A stretch of DNA of 64,000 nucleotides from JAHRAW01 sp965243285. Its GTDB lineage: Bacteria; Pseudomonadota; Gammaproteobacteria; Arenicellales; Poriferihabitantaceae. Below the pieces are notes generated by a model, which saw nothing but the letters and a program-made list of their open reading frames with translations, was not told where the DNA came from and ran no database searches. The stretch is taken from assembly GCA_965243285.1 (NCBI GenBank), contig OZ251537.1:682001-746000 (forward strand), in the 5' to 3' direction. Both the position numbers and the translations under genes were made by a program. Positions 61,296 to 64,000 of the stretch are shown here, piece by piece. The first letter of the stretch is position 1; each line of letters begins with the position of its first letter.

Positions 61296-62882
61296 ATGCC
61301 CGCCCTCAGCGACGAAATCGCGCTTCGCCGCACTTTCGCCATCATCTCGCACCCCGATGCGGGCAAAACCACGCTGACCGAGCAGTTGCTGCAGCAAGGC
61401 GGCGCGATTCAGCTCGCCGGCACCGTCAAGGCGCGCAAAAGCACCCGTCACGCTACCTCAGATTGGATGGCGCTGGAGAAGCAGCGCGGCATTTCGGTCA
61501 CCTCATCGGTGATGCAGTTCACCTACCAAAACCGCGTCATTAATCTGCTCGACACGCCCGGGCATGCGGATTTTTCCGAAGATACCTATCGCACGCTGAC
61601 CGCGGTGGATTCGGCCTTGATGGTCGTAGACATCGCCAAAGGCGTCGAGCAGCGCACCGTAAAATTGATGGAAGTGTGCCGCCTGCGCGATACCCCGGTG
61701 ATGACCTTCGTCAACAAAATGGACCGCGAAGGCCGCGACCCTATGGAGGTGATGGACGAGGTCGAGCGGGTGCTGAAAATCAAGTGCGCGCCCATGACCT
61801 GGCCGCTCGGCTCGGGCAAGGAATTTATCGGCGTGTATCGGTTATACGACCAAACCTTGCGGTTGTTCGCTGGGCGCGGCCAAACCGGCGCCACCGACCG
61901 CATCATCCACCGCCTAGACAGCGCCGAGGCGGTCGAAGCGTTGGGTGACTTGGCGGCGCGATTGGGCGAGGAAGTCGAGCTGCTCGGCGGCGCTGGGCAT
62001 GATTTCGAGCGCGCCGCCTATCTGGCTGGCAAGCTAACGCCGGTGTTTTTCGGTTCGGCGTTGAATCGTTTCGGCACCGATGAGTTGATGGACAATTTTG
62101 TAAAATTCGCGCCATCGCCGCAGGCACGCGCCGCCGAAAGCCGCGCCGTGGCCGCCGACGAGGCCGCGTTTACCGGCTTCGTGTTCAAAATTCAGGCGAA
62201 TATGGACCCCGCCCACCACGACCGCATCGCGTTTTTACGCATCACCTCGGGGCAATTCGCCCAGGGCATGAAGGTGCGACATGTGCGCCTCGGCAAAACA
62301 CAGGCGGTGCATAACGCCCGCACCTTTATGGCGGCGCGGCGCACGCTCACCCAAGATGGCGTCTGCTCCGGCGATATTATCGGCTTGCCTAACCATGGCG
62401 CCATCCGCATCGGCGATACCTTCAGCGAAGGCGAGGCGCTGAAATTCACCGGCATTCCCAGCTTCGCCCCGGAGTTATTCCGCCGCGCCCGGCTAGCCGA
62501 CCCATTGCGCGCCAAAGCGTTAGCCAAGGGGGTGTTGCAATTATGCGAGGAGGGCGCCACCCAAGTATTCCGCCCGTTGCTGGGCAATGATTTCATCCTC
62601 GGCGCCATCGGCGCGCTGCAATTCGAGGTGGTGGCGCACCGCTTGGCGCACGAATACGGCGTGGCTTGCGTTTTCGAGGCGGTGGCGGTGTCGACGGTGC
62701 GCTGGGTGGTGTTCGATGGCGCCGAGGCCGGCGCGGAAGCCGAATTCCGCCGCAAAAACGAACCCAACTTAGCCGCCGACGGCCTCGATAATTTAACCTA
62801 CATCGCCCCCAATCGCGCCAATCTCCGCCTGTGCATGGAGCGCTGGCCGAGCGTCCAATTCCTCGCCACGCGGGAGTTTTAA
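61296..62882 (+). CDS. prfC: Peptide chain release factor 3
   Basis: A GTPase of 528 residues that recycles RF1/RF2 from the ribosome after termination. G-domain motifs are SHPDAGKTTL (G1), RGISVTSSVM (G2), DTPGHADFSEDTYR (G3), NKMDREGRDP (G4) and the RF3-specific GSGKEFIGVY, followed by domains II and III with QFEVVAHRLAHEYGV. Length and domain order match E. coli RF3. It is monocistronic; its last bases overlap the stop of the convergent gene (TTAA). Confidence 0.98.
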   Translation: MPALSDEIALRRTFAIISHPDAGKTTLTEQLLQQGGAIQLAGTVKARKSTRHATSDWMALEKQRGISVTSSVMQFTYQNRVINLLDTPGHADFSEDTYRTLTAVDSALMVVDIAKGVEQRTVKLMEVCRLRDTPVMTFVNKMDREGRDPMEVMDEVERVLKIKCAPMTWPLGSGKEFIGVYRLYDQTLRLFAGRGQTGATDRIIHRLDSAEAVEALGDLAARLGEEVELLGGAGHDFERAAYLAGKLTPVFFGSALNRFGTDELMDNFVKFAPSPQARAAESRAVAADEAAFTGFVFKIQANMDPAHHDRIAFLRITSGQFAQGMKVRHVRLGKTQAVHNARTFMAARRTLTQDGVCSGDIIGLPNHGAIRIGDTFSEGEALKFTGIPSFAPELFRRARLADPLRAKALAKGVLQLCEEGATQVFRPLLGNDFILGAIGALQFEVVAHRLAHEYGVACVFEAVAVSTVRWVVFDGAEAGAEAEFRRKNEPNLAADGLDNLTYIAPNRANLRLCMERWPSVQFLATREF

Positions 62883-63229
62883 GTCAATTTTTTCGGCACT
62901 TGCGGCGGCTGGGCGGCGAGACCCCGGGCGCGTTTCAGGCTATCTTGTTGCGCTTCGTATAAATCCAGGGAATCTTGCGAAAACTCCTGGCGCCATTTTT
63001 TGATGTCCGCATCGCGGTCCAGGCGCACTTTTTGATGCACCGCATACTCCTGCTCCTTGTGATAATTAACAAACTCCGCCACGCACAAGCCGATGAAAAT
63101 AATCTCCGCCACGCACGCCACCGCATAACATGTATACAGCGCGATTTCATCATTCGGCACAAAGCCCGGGGCCGCTTTCACGGTCGCCAGCGGCACCGCG
63201 ATAGATAACAAAAGCCAGAAAAATCTCAT
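62879..63229 (-). CDS. Small membrane protein of unknown function
   Basis: A 116-residue protein with an N-terminal signal-like segment (FFWLLLSIAVPLATVKA), one transmembrane helix (ALYTCYAVACVAEIIFIGLCVAEFV) and a charged, coiled-coil-prone C-terminal half (KVRLDRDADIKKWRQEF...). I do not recognise a family. Codon use is like the core genes and the frame runs exactly to the prfC end, which supports coding. No operon partner. Confidence 0.6.
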   Translation of the reverse strand: MRFFWLLLSIAVPLATVKAAPGFVPNDEIALYTCYAVACVAEIIFIGLCVAEFVNYHKEQEYAVHQKVRLDRDADIKKWRQEFSQDSLDLYEAQQDSLKRARGLAAQPPQVPKKLT

Positions 63230-63329
63230 GCTCTTATCCTAATAAGGTGGATGGTCATGGTAATGCGCGAGCCCTTAACTTAACCCGCCGCCCTAATCGC
63301 CGCCATTGTATAGCAATGTTCACCCCTTG

Positions 63330-63437
63330 CATGGGTGAGTCAAATTAGCCTTTGCTTTTTGGAGGGGGAGTCAAACGTTAAAAGCCAAATCAACCCAAAC
63401 AACCACCTAATAATCGGGATTTAGATACCTAAATCCC
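63330..63437. repeat. Short or partial palindromic repeat element
   Basis: It contains GTGAGTCAAATTAGCCTTTGC, GGGGGAGTCAAACGTTAAAA and CACCTAATAATCGGGATTTA, segments shared with the 9523-9712 element, and ends in the palindrome GGGATTTAGATACCTAAATC followed by CC. It lies immediately before the nitrilase-family gene. Confidence 0.6.
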
Positions 63438-63450
63438 AAAAAAAACCCCC

Positions 63451-64000
63451 ATGACCATCATCGCCGCCGTACAGACCACTTCCAGCGATGATATCGAGGA
63501 AAATTTAGCCGCCGCGGCCAGCCATGTGGAGGCGGCCGCGGCCGGCGGCGCCGAAGTGGTGGCGTTGCCGGAATGTTTCGCGCTGATGCCGAAAGACCAC
63601 GCGCAACTGCGGCATTGCGCGGAAATTCACGGCGACGGCAAAATCCAGCGTTTCCTGGCCCAATTATCGCGCTGCCTCGGGGTTTGGATTATCGCCGGCA
63701 CGCTGCCATTGCGCAGCCCCGACTCACAACGCGTCTACAACGCCCTGCTGGTGTATAACGCCGGCGGCGAAAATGTGGCGCGCTACGACAAAATCCACCT
63801 GTTCGATGTCGCCTTGCCCAGCGGCGAGCAGCATCGTGAATCCGACTACACCTGCGCCGGGGGCGCCTGCGCCGCCATCCAAACCCCGGCCGGCATCATC
63901 GGGCTTTCGATTTGCTATGATTTGCGCTTTCCGGAGATATACCGAACACTGGCCAGCCTGGGCGCCGTGGTCATGGTCGCGCCCTCGGCCTTTACCGTAT
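63451..64000 (+). CDS. Carbon-nitrogen hydrolase (nitrilase superfamily, Nit1-like), 3'-truncated by window
   Basis: The first 183 residues are visible and run open off the end. The catalytic triad of the nitrilase superfamily is present: Glu in VVALPECFAL, Lys in ARYDKIHLFDV, and Cys in GLSICYDLRFPE. LHLFDV-type and CYDLRFPE segments match the Nit1/YbeM branch, which acts as an amidase on deaminated glutathione or omega-amides. The start is ATG 63451, eight bp after an A-run at the end of the repeat element, without a clear Shine-Dalgarno. In gammaproteobacteria this gene often sits beside yhdP and tldD. Confidence 0.9.
   Translation, partial: MTIIAAVQTTSSDDIEENLAAAASHVEAAAAGGAEVVALPECFALMPKDHAQLRHCAEIHGDGKIQRFLAQLSRCLGVWIIAGTLPLRSPDSQRVYNALLVYNAGGENVARYDKIHLFDVALPSGEQHRESDYTCAGGACAAIQTPAGIIGLSICYDLRFPEIYRTLASLGAVVMVAPSAFTV

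Overview
The window reads as chromosomal DNA of a GC-rich gammaproteobacterium of uncertain order. The evidence is gene content and order: an aa3 cytochrome oxidase cluster with the small gammaproteobacterial companions DUF2970, DUF2909, CtaG and SURF1; an LPS-transport run kdsD-lptC-lptA-lptB followed by hpf-ptsN-npr-ptsI; the DnaA regulator hda beside a CDP-alcohol phosphatidyltransferase; prfC; and the yadG/yadH-type ABC exporter. No ribosomal RNA, CRISPR array, prophage or intact insertion sequence is visible. One tRNA (Ser, UGA) is present.

Layout. 1-2259: 3' part of a DNA methyltransferase with a 17-bp poly-C tract near its C-terminus. 2619-9350: cytochrome c oxidase genes and assembly factors. 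9833-11540: hemE and a DUF1244 gene. 11752-17583: LPS and PTS-Ntr operon, lacking the kdsC, rpoN and rapZ usually found in this neighbourhood. 18102-21121: a two-gene ABC exporter and a DUF3108 gene. 21714-40682: one 19-kb gene for a putative autotransporter of about 6,320 residues, built of Ig-like repeats grouped in a 2.56-kb higher-order period. 41842-44644: CDP-alcohol phosphatidyltransferase, hda and a heptosyltransferase-like gene. 45390-50726: hemB, an apparently catalytically dead adenylate kinase with a histone-H1-like tail, and heme ABC transporter genes hmuV/hmuU. 50923-57595: short-chain dehydrogenase, DUF1772, Fic protein, BCCT transporter, DUF3047 and tRNA-Ser. 57947-59422: a type II restriction-modification islet. 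60105-64000: pgeF, prfC, a small membrane protein and a truncated nitrilase-family gene.

The most unusual trait is the intergenic DNA. Nearly every long gap holds palindromic elements made of GGCTTTTG/CAAAAGCC simple repeats around conserved hairpins, and several share a conserved 50-bp centre. Some are bounded by terminal inverted repeats starting GGGATTTATATAC; one is flanked by an 8-bp direct repeat, as expected after transposition. A second, 140-bp MITE-like family has nearly the same ends (GGGAATTATATAC). Short tandem repeats of 9 to 19 bp are frequent at gene borders, and two conserved enzymes (the glycosyltransferase and PgeF) carry in-frame low-complexity insertions. Together these suggest a genome strongly shaped by replication slippage and non-autonomous mobile elements.

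Functional links: heme synthesis (hemE, hemB), heme transport (hmuUV) and the heme-copper oxidase share a theme, but they are scattered rather than in one operon. All functional names rest on reading motifs and gene order by eye; no database search was run.
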